Shown piece by piece: positions 49,383 through 58,741 of a DNA stretch of 64,000 bases. Under the pieces are notes generated by a model. That model made no database searches. It saw only the letters and a program-made list of their open reading frames with translations, and was not told the origin of the DNA. Position numbers and translations under genes: made by a program. Source of the stretch: Planobispora longispora (GTDB taxonomy: Bacteria > Actinomycetota > Actinomycetes > Streptosporangiales > Streptosporangiaceae); assembly GCF_016863135.1 (NCBI RefSeq), contig NZ_BOOH01000019.1, positions 248,001 through 312,000 on the forward strand, written 5' to 3'. Position 1 is the stretch's first letter. Every line of letters starts with the position of its first letter.

Positions 49383-50393
49383 TCAGTGACTGTGGTCGTC
49401 GGGGTTGTGCGAAGCCTCCGGAGCGTCCTTCTCCGCCGGAGCCTTCTCACGGGAAGGGCTCTCCTTCACGCCGGGAGTGCTCTCGGGGGCCGGGACGGCC
49501 GCCCCTCCCGCGGTCACGGTGAACTCCGCGGTCCGTACGGCGCCGCCGTGCTTGAAGTCGAGGAACAGCCGGTAGGCCCCCGGGCTGGGCGCCTCGGCGA
49601 AGAAGGTGATCGCGGGGCCCGGGGCGGTCCGCCCGTCACCGGGCTCGCCGTCGGGGTGCACGTGCAGGTAGGCGAGGTCCCCGTCGCGCAGCGCGACCAG
49701 GTGGCCGTACGCGCCGAGGTAGGGCTCCAGGTCGGTGACCGGCTTGCCGTCCCTGCTCACCGAGAGCGTGAGCTTGCTCGTCCGGCCGGGAGCGAGGTCT
49801 CCGGCCAGCGTGACCGTGTAGCCGTCCACGGCGGCGGTGCGGACGGGGGCGGCCGGCGGCTCGGGACGGTAGTCGCCGGGGGCCGACAGGTCCATGCCGA
49901 GCGTCATCCCGCTCGCCCCCTCGGGGGCGAAGTCGGCGAAGGCGCGGTATTCACCCGCCGCGGGCAGGGTCAGCGGGACCGACCAGACCCCGCCGTCCTT
50001 CAGCTCCGGATGCAGGTGCTGGAACCCGGACATGTCCCGGCGGACCACGATGAAGTGCAGCTTCTTCTCGTGCTCCACACTGAAGCGGGTCACCGGGCGG
50101 CCGTCGGGGCCGGTCACCGTGAAGCGGAAGTCCACGGTCTCGCCCGGTTCGACGACGTCGGTCCGGGGCGTCAGGGTGTATCCGCCCGCCGAGATCTGGA
50201 GCCCGCCGGGAACCGCGGCGCTCTGCCCGGACTCTCCGGCCTTCGCCGGCCCGGCGGACACGTGGCCCGTGTCATGAGAGGTCTCGGCCACGGCGTCTCC
50301 GATCGGCCCGACGAGCCTGCCGACCCCCAGGGCCCCGCCGAACACCACCGCGAGTCCGAGCACGTACGCACCCGCCTTGGTCGCGCCGTTCAT
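49383..50393 (-). CDS. His-rich membrane-anchored metal-binding protein
   Basis: A 336-residue protein with an N-terminal transmembrane helix (about 7-28). Two extracytoplasmic domains each carry a histidine cluster (FQHLHPELKDGG; LVALRDGDLAYLHVHPDG). A low-complexity Glu/Lys/Pro tail ends HNPDDHSH. Proteins of this kind occur in actinobacterial copper clusters and are presumed to bind copper outside the membrane. The CsoR-type palindrome at 50410 lies just ahead of it. Confidence 0.75.
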   Translation of the reverse strand: MNGATKAGAYVLGLAVVFGGALGVGRLVGPIGDAVAETSHDTGHVSAGPAKAGESGQSAAVPGGLQISAGGYTLTPRTDVVEPGETVDFRFTVTGPDGRPVTRFSVEHEKKLHFIVVRRDMSGFQHLHPELKDGGVWSVPLTLPAAGEYRAFADFAPEGASGMTLGMDLSAPGDYRPEPPAAPVRTAAVDGYTVTLAGDLAPGRTSKLTLSVSRDGKPVTDLEPYLGAYGHLVALRDGDLAYLHVHPDGEPGDGRTAPGPAITFFAEAPSPGAYRLFLDFKHGGAVRTAEFTVTAGGAAVPAPESTPGVKESPSREKAPAEKDAPEASHNPDDHSH

Positions 50394-50409
50394 CTTCCCT
50401 CCTCCCGTC

Positions 50410-50430
50410 AGATACCCCTATGGGGTATCT
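50410..50430. promoter_or_regulatory. CsoR operator, perfect palindrome
   Basis: AGATACCCC-TAT-GGGGTATCT, a perfect 9+3+9 inverted repeat 17 bp upstream of the His-rich protein gene. It matches the copper-sensor CsoR operator class. No csoR gene is in the window. Confidence 0.8.
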
Positions 50431-50468
50431 CCACGCCCATAAGATGCCACATCGGCGCGCGCATTGCA

Positions 50469-50483
50469 ACCCCCGGGGGGTAT
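50469..50483. promoter_or_regulatory. Second CsoR-like site
   Basis: ACCCCCGGGGGGTAT lies between the His-rich gene and the divergent DJ-1/PfpI gene. It is a GC-rich variant of the copper operator and may control the rightward gene. Confidence 0.45.
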
Positions 50484-50562
50484 AGCCGCATAGATCGCCC
50501 GCCCTCGGGCAGACCGGCATCCGGACGACAGGAGCACAGACAGCAACGCCGCAGGAGGAAAC

Positions 50563-51108
50563 ATGCTTCAAGGCAAGCCGATCGCCTTCCTCGTCGCACC
50601 GGAGGGCGCCGAGCAGGTCGAGCTCACCGAACCCTGGAAGGCCGTCGAGGAGGCGGGCGGCACACCCCGCCTGATCTCCACCGCGCCGGGAAGGGTCCAG
50701 GCCTTCCACCACCTGGACAGGGGCGACACCTTCGAGGTGGACGCCACAGTCGATCAGGTCGCGGTCGCGGACTTCGAGGGGCTGGTACTGCCCGGCGGCG
50801 TCGCCAGCCCTGACTTCCTGCGCACGCAGGAGCAGGCCGTACGGTTCGTCAAGGACTTCTTCGATGCGGGCAAGCCGGTCGCCGTCATCTGCCACGGCCC
50901 GTGGACCCTGATCGAGGCCGACGTCGTGCGCGGCCGCACGATGACGTCCTGGCCGAGCGTGGCCACGGACCTGCGCAACGCCGGCGCACTCTGGGTGGAC
51001 GAGGAGGTCAGGGTCTGCACCGGCGGCCCGAACACCCTGGTCAGCAGCCGCAAACCGGACGACCTCAAGGCCTTCTGCCAGGCCGCCGTCACGGCGTTCG
51101 GCGGCTGA
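50563..51108 (+). CDS. DJ-1/PfpI family protein
   Basis: A 181-residue class I glutamine-amidotransferase-like protein. The nucleophilic elbow is VAVICHGPWTLIEA with the active Cys at about 110, and the supporting Glu lies in LVAPEGAEQVEL. Known members act as glyoxalases, chaperones or proteases. GCAGGAGGAAAC lies before the ATG. The nearby copper operators suggest metal-stress expression (inference). Confidence 0.9.
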   Translation: MLQGKPIAFLVAPEGAEQVELTEPWKAVEEAGGTPRLISTAPGRVQAFHHLDRGDTFEVDATVDQVAVADFEGLVLPGGVASPDFLRTQEQAVRFVKDFFDAGKPVAVICHGPWTLIEADVVRGRTMTSWPSVATDLRNAGALWVDEEVRVCTGGPNTLVSSRKPDDLKAFCQAAVTAFGG

Positions 51109-51115
51109 CCGCCGT

Positions 51116-51143
51116 CATGACCGTCATCGTCGTGACGGTCATG
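51116..51143 (+). terminator. Hairpin terminator after the DJ-1/PfpI gene
   Basis: CATGACCGTCA (51116-51126) pairs perfectly over 11 bp with 51133-51143 around a 6-nt loop. Confidence 0.65.
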
Positions 51144-51193
51144 TCGGTGGCGGCGCGTCGTGGCGGTCATGTCGGTGGCGGCGCGTCGTGGCG
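51138..51193. repeat. Perfect 28-bp tandem duplication
   Basis: The unit begins GTCATGTCGGTGGCGGCGCG. Copies are at 51138-51165 and 51166-51193, between the DJ-1/PfpI gene and lipB, overlapping the 3' arm of the terminator. Confidence 0.85.
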
Positions 51194-51213
51194 GTCGTGG
51201 CGGAACGGAGCGC

Positions 51214-51849
51214 TCAGCCGGCTTCGAAGGACTCCGCCACCACGGCCCGGACCTGATCCATCGGGACGGCGACGCCCTCGCGGGTGAGCGAGGTCATGTC
51301 CACCTCGGGCATGCCGCAGGGCACCGCCCAGTCCCACGGGGCCAGATCACCGTCGACGTTGAGGGCGAACCCGTGACTGGTGACGCCCCGGCTCTGGCGC
51401 ATGCCGATAGAGACGATCTTCCGGCCGGTCTCGCTCGTCCACACGCCGGTGAGCAGTTCCGAGCCGGGCGGGGTGTCCCGGCGCTCGGCCGCGAGGCCGA
51501 GGGCGGACAGGGCGCGGACCAGCCGGAGCTCGACCTCGCGCACGTAGTCGACGATCCCCTCGTTCTCGCCGAGCTTGACGATGAGGTATCCGACCAGCTG
51601 GCCGGGGCCGTGGTAGGTGAGCTGGCCGCCGCGCCCGGTGGTCACGACGGGGATGCCGTGGGACGGGTCGGGCAGGTGCTGCTCCAGGGTGCGCCTGCCG
51701 ACCGTGTAGACCTGGGGATGGCCGAGCAGCCAGAGCGTGTCCGGCCGCTCGTCGCGCTGCCGCTCTCCGACGAGCTCGGTCATGCGCTCCATGGCCTTGT
51801 CGTAGTCGACCAGATCGTCCTGGACCAGGGACAGGGGGCGTTGCCTCAT
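51214..51849 (-). CDS. lipB: Octanoyl-ACP:protein transferase
   Basis: A 211-residue LipB, which moves octanoate from ACP to lipoyl domains. The motifs are TTGRGGQLTYHGPGQLVGY, RKIVSIGMRQSRGVTSHGFALNV (catalytic Lys) and AVPCGMPEVDMTS (catalytic Cys). TAAGCT 6 nt upstream of the ATG suggests a leaderless mRNA. lipA is not in the window. Confidence 0.93.
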   Translation of the reverse strand: MRQRPLSLVQDDLVDYDKAMERMTELVGERQRDERPDTLWLLGHPQVYTVGRRTLEQHLPDPSHGIPVVTTGRGGQLTYHGPGQLVGYLIVKLGENEGIVDYVREVELRLVRALSALGLAAERRDTPPGSELLTGVWTSETGRKIVSIGMRQSRGVTSHGFALNVDGDLAPWDWAVPCGMPEVDMTSLTREGVAVPMDQVRAVVAESFEAG

Positions 51850-51973
51850 GCCCCCAGCTTATGGCGGCGTCGTCGGCTCGGAGCGCGGCCCCGAGCGGCG
51901 TCGTCGGCCCGGAGCGCCGCCCCGGCCGGGGCGGCGCCGCCCGCGGTGGGCGGCGCCCTGCCCGCCGGGGACC

Positions 51974-52180
51974 TTACTTCACGTAGCGGTTTCCGACGTA
52001 GCGGCTCTCGGACGCCTTCGGAATCATGATCCACATCAGGACGTAGGCCACCCAGAGGGGGCCGGGGATCAGCGACAGCAGCAGCCACAGGACCCGGACC
52101 ACCGTGGGCGACATGCCGAAGCTCTCCGCGATGCCACCGCAGACGCCGGCGATTATCTTGTGGTTTCTCGAACGGTGCAT
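51974..52180 (-). CDS. PspC-domain protein
   Basis: A 68-residue protein, entirely a PspC domain (KIIAGVCGGIAESFGMSPTVVRVLWLLLSLIPGPLWVAYVLMWIMIP), with about one and a half hydrophobic helices. Such small membrane proteins take part in envelope stress. GGGAGAGAAGAC precedes the ATG. Confidence 0.9.
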   Translation of the reverse strand: MHRSRNHKIIAGVCGGIAESFGMSPTVVRVLWLLLSLIPGPLWVAYVLMWIMIPKASESRYVGNRYVK

Positions 52181-52480
52181 GTCTTCTCTCCCGGATTGTC
52201 GTCTCTCACCCGGTAGAACGAGGGGCGAAGAAACTTACGTTCCCCTCAGATCCCTGAGAAAACCCTGTCAGGGTCGGCCGGGACGGCCGCCGATTCTCCC
52301 GGCCCCTCTTCCGGCCCGCCGGGCTCCCTTGCCTCTCCGGTTCGTACGGTCTCCGCCATGACGGGCGTTCCATAACTATTCGCACACCTCGCGGTGAACA
52401 CCCTAGGCGAGGGTGATTGATGACGGTACGTTCCGCCCTAGTACGGAATGGGGGACCCCCCAAAACTCCCGAGGAGCGTT

Positions 52481-54037
52481 ATGCGCCTGAGATTCCGACG
52501 CGGCATGGTCCGAGGCATCACCCTCGCCACGGCCCTCGCCCTCCCCCTCGCCTTCGCCCCGACGGCGAGCGCCTCAACGGTCGACATCCCGGACGTTCTG
52601 GCCAACGCCGTCGCCCACCAGGTCAAGGGCAAGAACGTCCAGAAGCACCTGGTGAAGTTCCAGGAGATCGCCACCGCCAACGGCGGCAACCGCGCCGCGG
52701 GCACCCCCGGCTACGACGCCTCACTCGCCTACGTGCAGGACAAGCTGCGCAAGGCCGGGTACCGGACCTCCACCACGGACGTGGAGTTCCCGATCAGCTG
52801 GGAGGAGCTCAGCCCTCCGGTCCTGGAGCAGACCGCTCCGGACGCCAAGACCTACGTCACCCCCACCGACTACGTGACCGTGCAGTCCTCCGGCTCCGGT
52901 GACGTCACCGCGCAGATCCAGGTGGTCGACCCGGTCCTCCCGCCGACGCCGACCCCCAGTTCCACCGCGGGCTGCGAGCCCGAGGACTTCACCGGGTTCG
53001 TCGCCGGCCGGATCGCGCTGATCCAGCGCGGCACCTGCCCGTTCGTCCAGAAGGCCACCAACGCCAAGGCGGCGGGCGCGTCCGGTGTGATCTTCTTCAA
53101 CGAGGGTCAGCCGGGCCGGACCGACCCGTTCGTCTTCGACATCGGCGAGTGGCGCTTCGGCATCCCGATCGTGTTCGCCAGCTTCGCCGTCGGCACGGAC
53201 CTGGCCGAGCCCGCGGGCACGACGGTGCGCCTGAAGGTGGACGCCAAGACCACGGTCGGCCAGACCAAGAACCTCATCGCCGACTCCCGCTGGGGCAAGA
53301 GCGGTGAGATCGTGATGGTCGGCGCCCACCTGGACAGCGTCCCCGAGGGTCCCGGCATCAACGACAACGGCTCCGGCACCGCGGCCGTCCTGGAGACCGC
53401 GCTGAAGATGGCCTACGTCCCGACCAAGTACAAGCTGCGCTTCGCCTTCTGGGGCGCGGAGGAGCTGGGCCTGCTCGGGTCCGACCAGTACGTGGCCGAG
53501 CTCTCCCAGGCGGAGAAGGACAAGATCCGGCTCTACCTGAACTTCGACATGGTCGCCTCGCCCAACGACGCCACCTTCCTCTACGACGGCGACGACTCCG
53601 ACGGCGAGGGCGCGGGCCCCGGCCCGGCTGGCTCCGCCGAGATCGAGAAGCGCCTGCAGGCGTTCTACGACAAGCGCAGCCTGCCGTACGAGGGCACCGA
53701 CTTCGACGGCCGCTCGGACTACGGCGCGTTCATCGCCAACGGCATCCCGTCCGGCGGCATCTTCACCGGCGCCGAGGGCATCAAGACGCCCGAGCAGGCC
53801 GCCAAGTTCGGCGGCACCGCGGGCATCGCCTTCGACCCCTGCTACCACGCCGCGTGCGACACGATCACCAACATCAACGCCGCCGCGCTGGAGCGCAACT
53901 CCAAGGCGGTCGCCTACACCTCGGCGTTCTTCGCCTACGACCTGTCCACCATCCCCGACCGCGACGCCGCCGCACTGGCGAAGAAGTCCGCCGCCTCCTC
54001 CTCCGTGGGACACCACCACGGAGAGCCGGCCAAGTAA
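52481..54037 (+). CDS. Secreted M28 aminopeptidase with PA domain
   Basis: A 518-residue exported zinc peptidase with a signal peptide (about 1-32, ending near APTASAS). A PA domain is inserted (around PEDFTGFVAGRIALIQRGTCPF). The M28 catalytic core carries [48 protein letters not shown] and CYHAACDTI. It resembles Streptomyces griseus aminopeptidase. The ATG at 52481 follows GAGGAG. It ends with a His-rich tail (GHHHGEP). It is followed by a paralogue. Confidence 0.92.
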   Translation: MRLRFRRGMVRGITLATALALPLAFAPTASASTVDIPDVLANAVAHQVKGKNVQKHLVKFQEIATANGGNRAAGTPGYDASLAYVQDKLRKAGYRTSTTDVEFPISWEELSPPVLEQTAPDAKTYVTPTDYVTVQSSGSGDVTAQIQVVDPVLPPTPTPSSTAGCEPEDFTGFVAGRIALIQRGTCPFVQKATNAKAAGASGVIFFNEGQPGRTDPFVFDIGEWRFGIPIVFASFAVGTDLAEPAGTTVRLKVDAKTTVGQTKNLIADSRWGKSGEIVMVGAHLDSVPEGPGINDNGSGTAAVLETALKMAYVPTKYKLRFAFWGAEELGLLGSDQYVAELSQAEKDKIRLYLNFDMVASPNDATFLYDGDDSDGEGAGPGPAGSAEIEKRLQAFYDKRSLPYEGTDFDGRSDYGAFIANGIPSGGIFTGAEGIKTPEQAAKFGGTAGIAFDPCYHAACDTITNINAAALERNSKAVAYTSAFFAYDLSTIPDRDAAALAKKSAASSSVGHHHGEPAK

Positions 54038-55714
<1,677 letters not shown>

Positions 55715-55738
55715 GGCGACGGCCGGAGGATCAGCGAG

Positions 55739-55768
55739 TACGGCCGCGCCCGCGGAGGCGCGGCCGTA
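55739..55768 (+). terminator. Terminator after the second peptidase
   Basis: TACGGCCGCGCC (55739-55750) pairs over 12 bp with 55757-55768 around a 6-nt loop. A direct repeat of CCGTACCCCTCGTCCGTCCA follows at about 55763 and 55802. Confidence 0.75.
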
Positions 55769-55877
55769 CCCCTCGTCCGTCCACGCCTGTGAAGGCGTGA
55801 CTCCGTACCCCTCGTCCGTCCACGCCCGCGGAGGCGGACCCCGGATCTCTCATCCTTCGATCGGGGCCGCCGCGGGA

Positions 55878-56012
55878 CTACTGCAGGTCTTCGAGGTCGT
55901 CCTCCTCCGGGGACTCCCCCTCCCGGTCCCCCTCCTGCCCCTGCTCGGCGACGGAGCCCAGGAGCGGGTCGTTGTCATCGGTTTTCGGGCTGCTCTCCTC
56001 TGGCATCGTCAT
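55878..56012 (-). CDS. Small acidic disordered protein (44 aa)
   Basis: It encodes a 44-residue, strongly acidic peptide (MTMPEESSPKTDDNDPLLGS, then SPEEDDLEDLQ). GGAAG lies at good spacing before the ATG. It has no hydrophobic segment. It faces a small basic protein gene across about 110 bp. No family is recognised. Codon use and the ribosome-binding site support translation. Confidence 0.55.
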   Translation of the reverse strand: MTMPEESSPKTDDNDPLLGSVAEQGQEGDREGESPEEDDLEDLQ

Positions 56013-56125
56013 AGGTCACTTCCTGCCCCTGATGACTGTTTTCATACGGTAAACACCTTAAGTTCCGGTTCGTTTGCGCACCTCCGGGGAACTGTCCTGA
56101 ACTCATCGCAGAACAGGAGGGCGCC

Positions 56126-56323
56126 ATGCCTGAACCACAGCAGCCCGAGCTCCGGCGGTCCGAGCGGGGAGGAAGCTCCGACAAGGACAACAACGTCATC
56201 CCGCAGTCGGCCTCCAGCAGGCGCAAGAGCGCGGGCCGCCCGCACGGCACGGACAAGGGCAACAGGGGAGGCGGCAAGGGGGGCGGCGTCCCACCCGACC
56301 AGCAGTCACCACACCCGGACTGA
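56126..56323 (+). CDS. Small basic disordered protein (65 aa)
   Basis: A 65-residue Gly/Ser/Lys/Arg/Pro-rich protein (SSRRKSAGRPHGTDKGNRGG) behind a strong AGGAGGGCGCC ribosome-binding site. It has no membrane segment or known fold. It is divergent from the acidic 44-residue gene; the opposite charges raise the possibility that the two proteins interact (inference). Confidence 0.6.
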   Translation: MPEPQQPELRRSERGGSSDKDNNVIPQSASSRRKSAGRPHGTDKGNRGGGKGGGVPPDQQSPHPD

Positions 56324-56384
56324 CCCATCTATCACCATTTGAGATGTTTTGGGAAAACAGACGGGAAAACATGGAAGTAGTTCC

Positions 56385-56408
56385 GTTTGTCCTTTTCGGG
56401 TGGGGTAC
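56385..56408 (+). promoter_or_regulatory. Sigma-B-like promoter of the CBS gene
   Basis: GTTT (56385-56388) and GGGTAC (56403-56408) are 14 nt apart, matching the stress-sigma consensus GNNT-N14-16-GGGTAY. The CBS gene starts 31 bp downstream. Confidence 0.6.
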
Positions 56409-56438
56409 GAGTGCCCGACACGAGCAGAGGAGGACTCC

Positions 56439-56855
56439 ATGACCAAGACGGTGGCCGACGTGATGACGGCCAACCCGGCGACCATCGATGCGAGCCAGCC
56501 CGTATCGGTGGCCGCGAAGATCATGAGTGACCAGGACACCGGAGCGGTGATCATCACCAACGACGGCGTGATCAGCGGGATCGTGACCGACCGCGACATC
56601 GCCGTCCGCGTCGTGGCCGAGGACAAGGGCCCCGACACCCCGGTCCAGGACGCGTGCAGCGACGACCTCGTGACGGTCGGGCCCGACACCAGCCTCGAAC
56701 AGGTCGTGCAGCTGATGCGCTCCCGGGCCGTACGCCGGATGCCGGTGGTCGAGAACGACCACGCCGTCGGCATCGTCAGCCTGGGCGACCTGGCGATCGA
56801 ACGCGACTCCCAGTCGGCCCTGGCCGACATCTCGGCGGCGGAGGGGAACCGGTAA
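56439..56855 (+). CDS. Tandem CBS-domain protein
   Basis: A 138-residue protein of two CBS domains (VADVMTANPATIDASQPVSVAAKIM..GIVTDRDIAVRVV and VQDACSDDLVTVGPDTSLEQVVQLM..GIVSLGDLAIE). CBS pairs bind adenine nucleotides as energy sensors. GAGGAGG precedes the ATG at 56439. The sigma-B-like promoter suggests stress expression. Confidence 0.92.
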   Translation: MTKTVADVMTANPATIDASQPVSVAAKIMSDQDTGAVIITNDGVISGIVTDRDIAVRVVAEDKGPDTPVQDACSDDLVTVGPDTSLEQVVQLMRSRAVRRMPVVENDHAVGIVSLGDLAIERDSQSALADISAAEGNR

Positions 56856-56887
56856 GCCCACCGGGACGGCGCCGGCCACCGCGGCGG

Positions 56888-57012
56888 CGCGGCTCGCGAG
56901 CCGTACCAGCTCGTGAGCCGCGCCGTCGCGTGCGAGCCGGTCGCCGTCGCACGTGAGCCGCCCGCCGTCGCGCGCGAACCGGTCACCGTCGGGTGTGAGC
57001 TGGTCATACGCG
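56888..57012. repeat. 21-bp degenerate tandem repeat
   Basis: About five units of 21 bp (clear at 56929, 56950, 56971, 56992) share a CGTGAGCCGGTCGCCGTCG-like core. The array fills the gap between the CBS and DUF6098 genes. It can be read as a heptapeptide repeat in more than one frame but has no convincing start. Confidence 0.7.
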
Positions 57013-57054
57013 GGAACCGGGAATCGTACGCCGACAGGAAGCGAGGTGGACACC

Positions 57055-57507
57055 ATGGTCTCGGAGCCGTCCGTCATCACCAGCCTGCGGGAGCTGGCGA
57101 CGCTGCTGGGCGAGCGGCGCGGACTGTTCATCCGGTGGTCCCGGGACCTGGACGGCGACCGTGCCAACGGCGGCAGCCGGGACTCCCTCACCGGCGCCGA
57201 GCTGCCCGGGCTGTCCGCCAACCCGCTGGACGTCGAGGAGTGGTGGGAAGAGCGCCCGATCCGGTTGTGGGCCGCCCGGCGCCTGCACGACTACTCCCAC
57301 CTCCGCCGCGAGCGCGGACCCGGCGTCAAGGCGTGGGTCCTGTCCGGCGAGGAGGTCGGCCGGGGCCCCGACAACGAGCCCCTCATCCGGTGCGACGACG
57401 TGGTGGCCATCGTCGACGAGGCGGTCATGAAGGAGGCCGGTGAACTCGTCGAGGACCAGGGATGCCAGGAGTGGGGACCGCTCGACCGGGGCCAGGCGGG
57501 CGGGTGA
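57055..57507 (+). CDS. DUF6098 family protein
   Basis: A 150-residue protein (LRELATLLGERRGLFIRWSRD, LPGLSANPLDVEEWWEERPIRLWAARRLHDY, KAWVLSGEEVGRGPDNEPLI) of an actinobacterial family without known function. AGGTGG lies before the ATG at 57055. Its neighbour, the CBS gene, is a stress-type gene. Confidence 0.8.
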   Translation: MVSEPSVITSLRELATLLGERRGLFIRWSRDLDGDRANGGSRDSLTGAELPGLSANPLDVEEWWEERPIRLWAARRLHDYSHLRRERGPGVKAWVLSGEEVGRGPDNEPLIRCDDVVAIVDEAVMKEAGELVEDQGCQEWGPLDRGQAGG

Positions 57508-57689
57508 CGCCTCCCGCCGGGTGACGGTCCCGACCCGACGACGCCTCTCCCGGACGACGGGCCGGCCCGGTGACGACCTCGGCCGCACGACGCTCCCGAT
57601 CCGGCGGCGCCTCCGGCCGAACGGCCGAGTCACGGGCGTCCCATCACTCCGCTAGCCTCGCGTAGGTCACGCAAGCGCTGGGACGGAAG

Positions 57690-58538
57690 GTGTCCACGTT
57701 GATCGGCTGGTTCGAAGCGGTTGTCCTCGGGGTCCTGCAGGGGCTGACGGAGTTCCTGCCGATCTCCTCCAGCGCCCACATCCGGGTGGTGGCGGCGCTC
57801 TTCGGCTGGGACGACCCCGGCGCCGCGTTCACCGCGGTGATCCAGCTCGGCACCGAGGCGGCGGTGCTGATCTATTTCCGCAAGGAGATCTGGGAGATCA
57901 TCTCCACCTGGACCCGGGCCCTGTGGAAGCCCGAGCTCCGCGGCCACCACGCCGCCCGGATGGGCTGGTACGTGATCGTCGGCACGCTCCCGATCCTCAT
58001 CCTCGGCCTGCTCTTCCAGGACAGCATCGAGACGGTCTTCCGCGACCTGCGCCTGATCGGCGTCACGCTCATCGTCTTCGCCCTGATCCTGTGGTTCGCC
58101 GACCGCACCGCCCGCACCAAGCTCACGCTGGACAAGCACCTCAGCTTCCCGCACTCGGTCGTGTACGGCCTGGCCCAGTCCCTCGCCCTGATCCCCGGCG
58201 TCTCCCGCTCCGGCGGCACGATCACCGCGGGCCTGCTGCTGGACTACCGTCGCGAGGAGGCCGCGAAGTACTCCTTCCTGCTGGCCATCCCCGCCGTGCT
58301 GGGCGCGGGCGTCCTGCAGCTGTTCGACATCGGCGAGGAGGGGGCCCCGGCGTGGGGGCCGACCATCCTGGCCACCGTGATCTCCTTCGCCGTCGGCTAC
58401 GCGGCGGTCGCCTGGTTCCTGAAGTACATCAGCAGCCACCGCTTCACCGGCTTCGTGATCTACCGGATCATCCTCGGCGTCGTCATCATCGCTTTGGTGA
58501 GCTTCGGCGTCCTCGAACCCACCGCCGGAAACCCCTAA
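57690..58538 (+). CDS. uppP: Undecaprenyl-diphosphate phosphatase
   Basis: A 282-residue, roughly eight-helix BacA/UppP protein. It recycles undecaprenyl diphosphate for peptidoglycan synthesis and can give bacitracin resistance. The active-site motifs are GLTEFLPISSSAH and LIPGVSRSGGTITAGLLL. The GTG at 57690 is given, but a TTG at 57699 has better spacing from GGAAGG and may be the true start. Confidence 0.93.
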   Translation: MSTLIGWFEAVVLGVLQGLTEFLPISSSAHIRVVAALFGWDDPGAAFTAVIQLGTEAAVLIYFRKEIWEIISTWTRALWKPELRGHHAARMGWYVIVGTLPILILGLLFQDSIETVFRDLRLIGVTLIVFALILWFADRTARTKLTLDKHLSFPHSVVYGLAQSLALIPGVSRSGGTITAGLLLDYRREEAAKYSFLLAIPAVLGAGVLQLFDIGEEGAPAWGPTILATVISFAVGYAAVAWFLKYISSHRFTGFVIYRIILGVVIIALVSFGVLEPTAGNP

Positions 58539-58741
58539 TCTCCCTCCCCCTCCTCCCGATGGCCATGACAGGATCGCTACCGCCGTCTCCGGCCAGGTGA
58601 CGGAGCAGCGCAGCACTTGCATACCGAGGCCGCACCAGGGAACGATCCTGTGACGAATCGTTCACACACGGTTAGTGCTACCCTGGCCGATGCCGCCAGG
58701 GGGCGTCGCCGGGGCGGGGCTTCAGGCGAGGGAGGCGGTCT

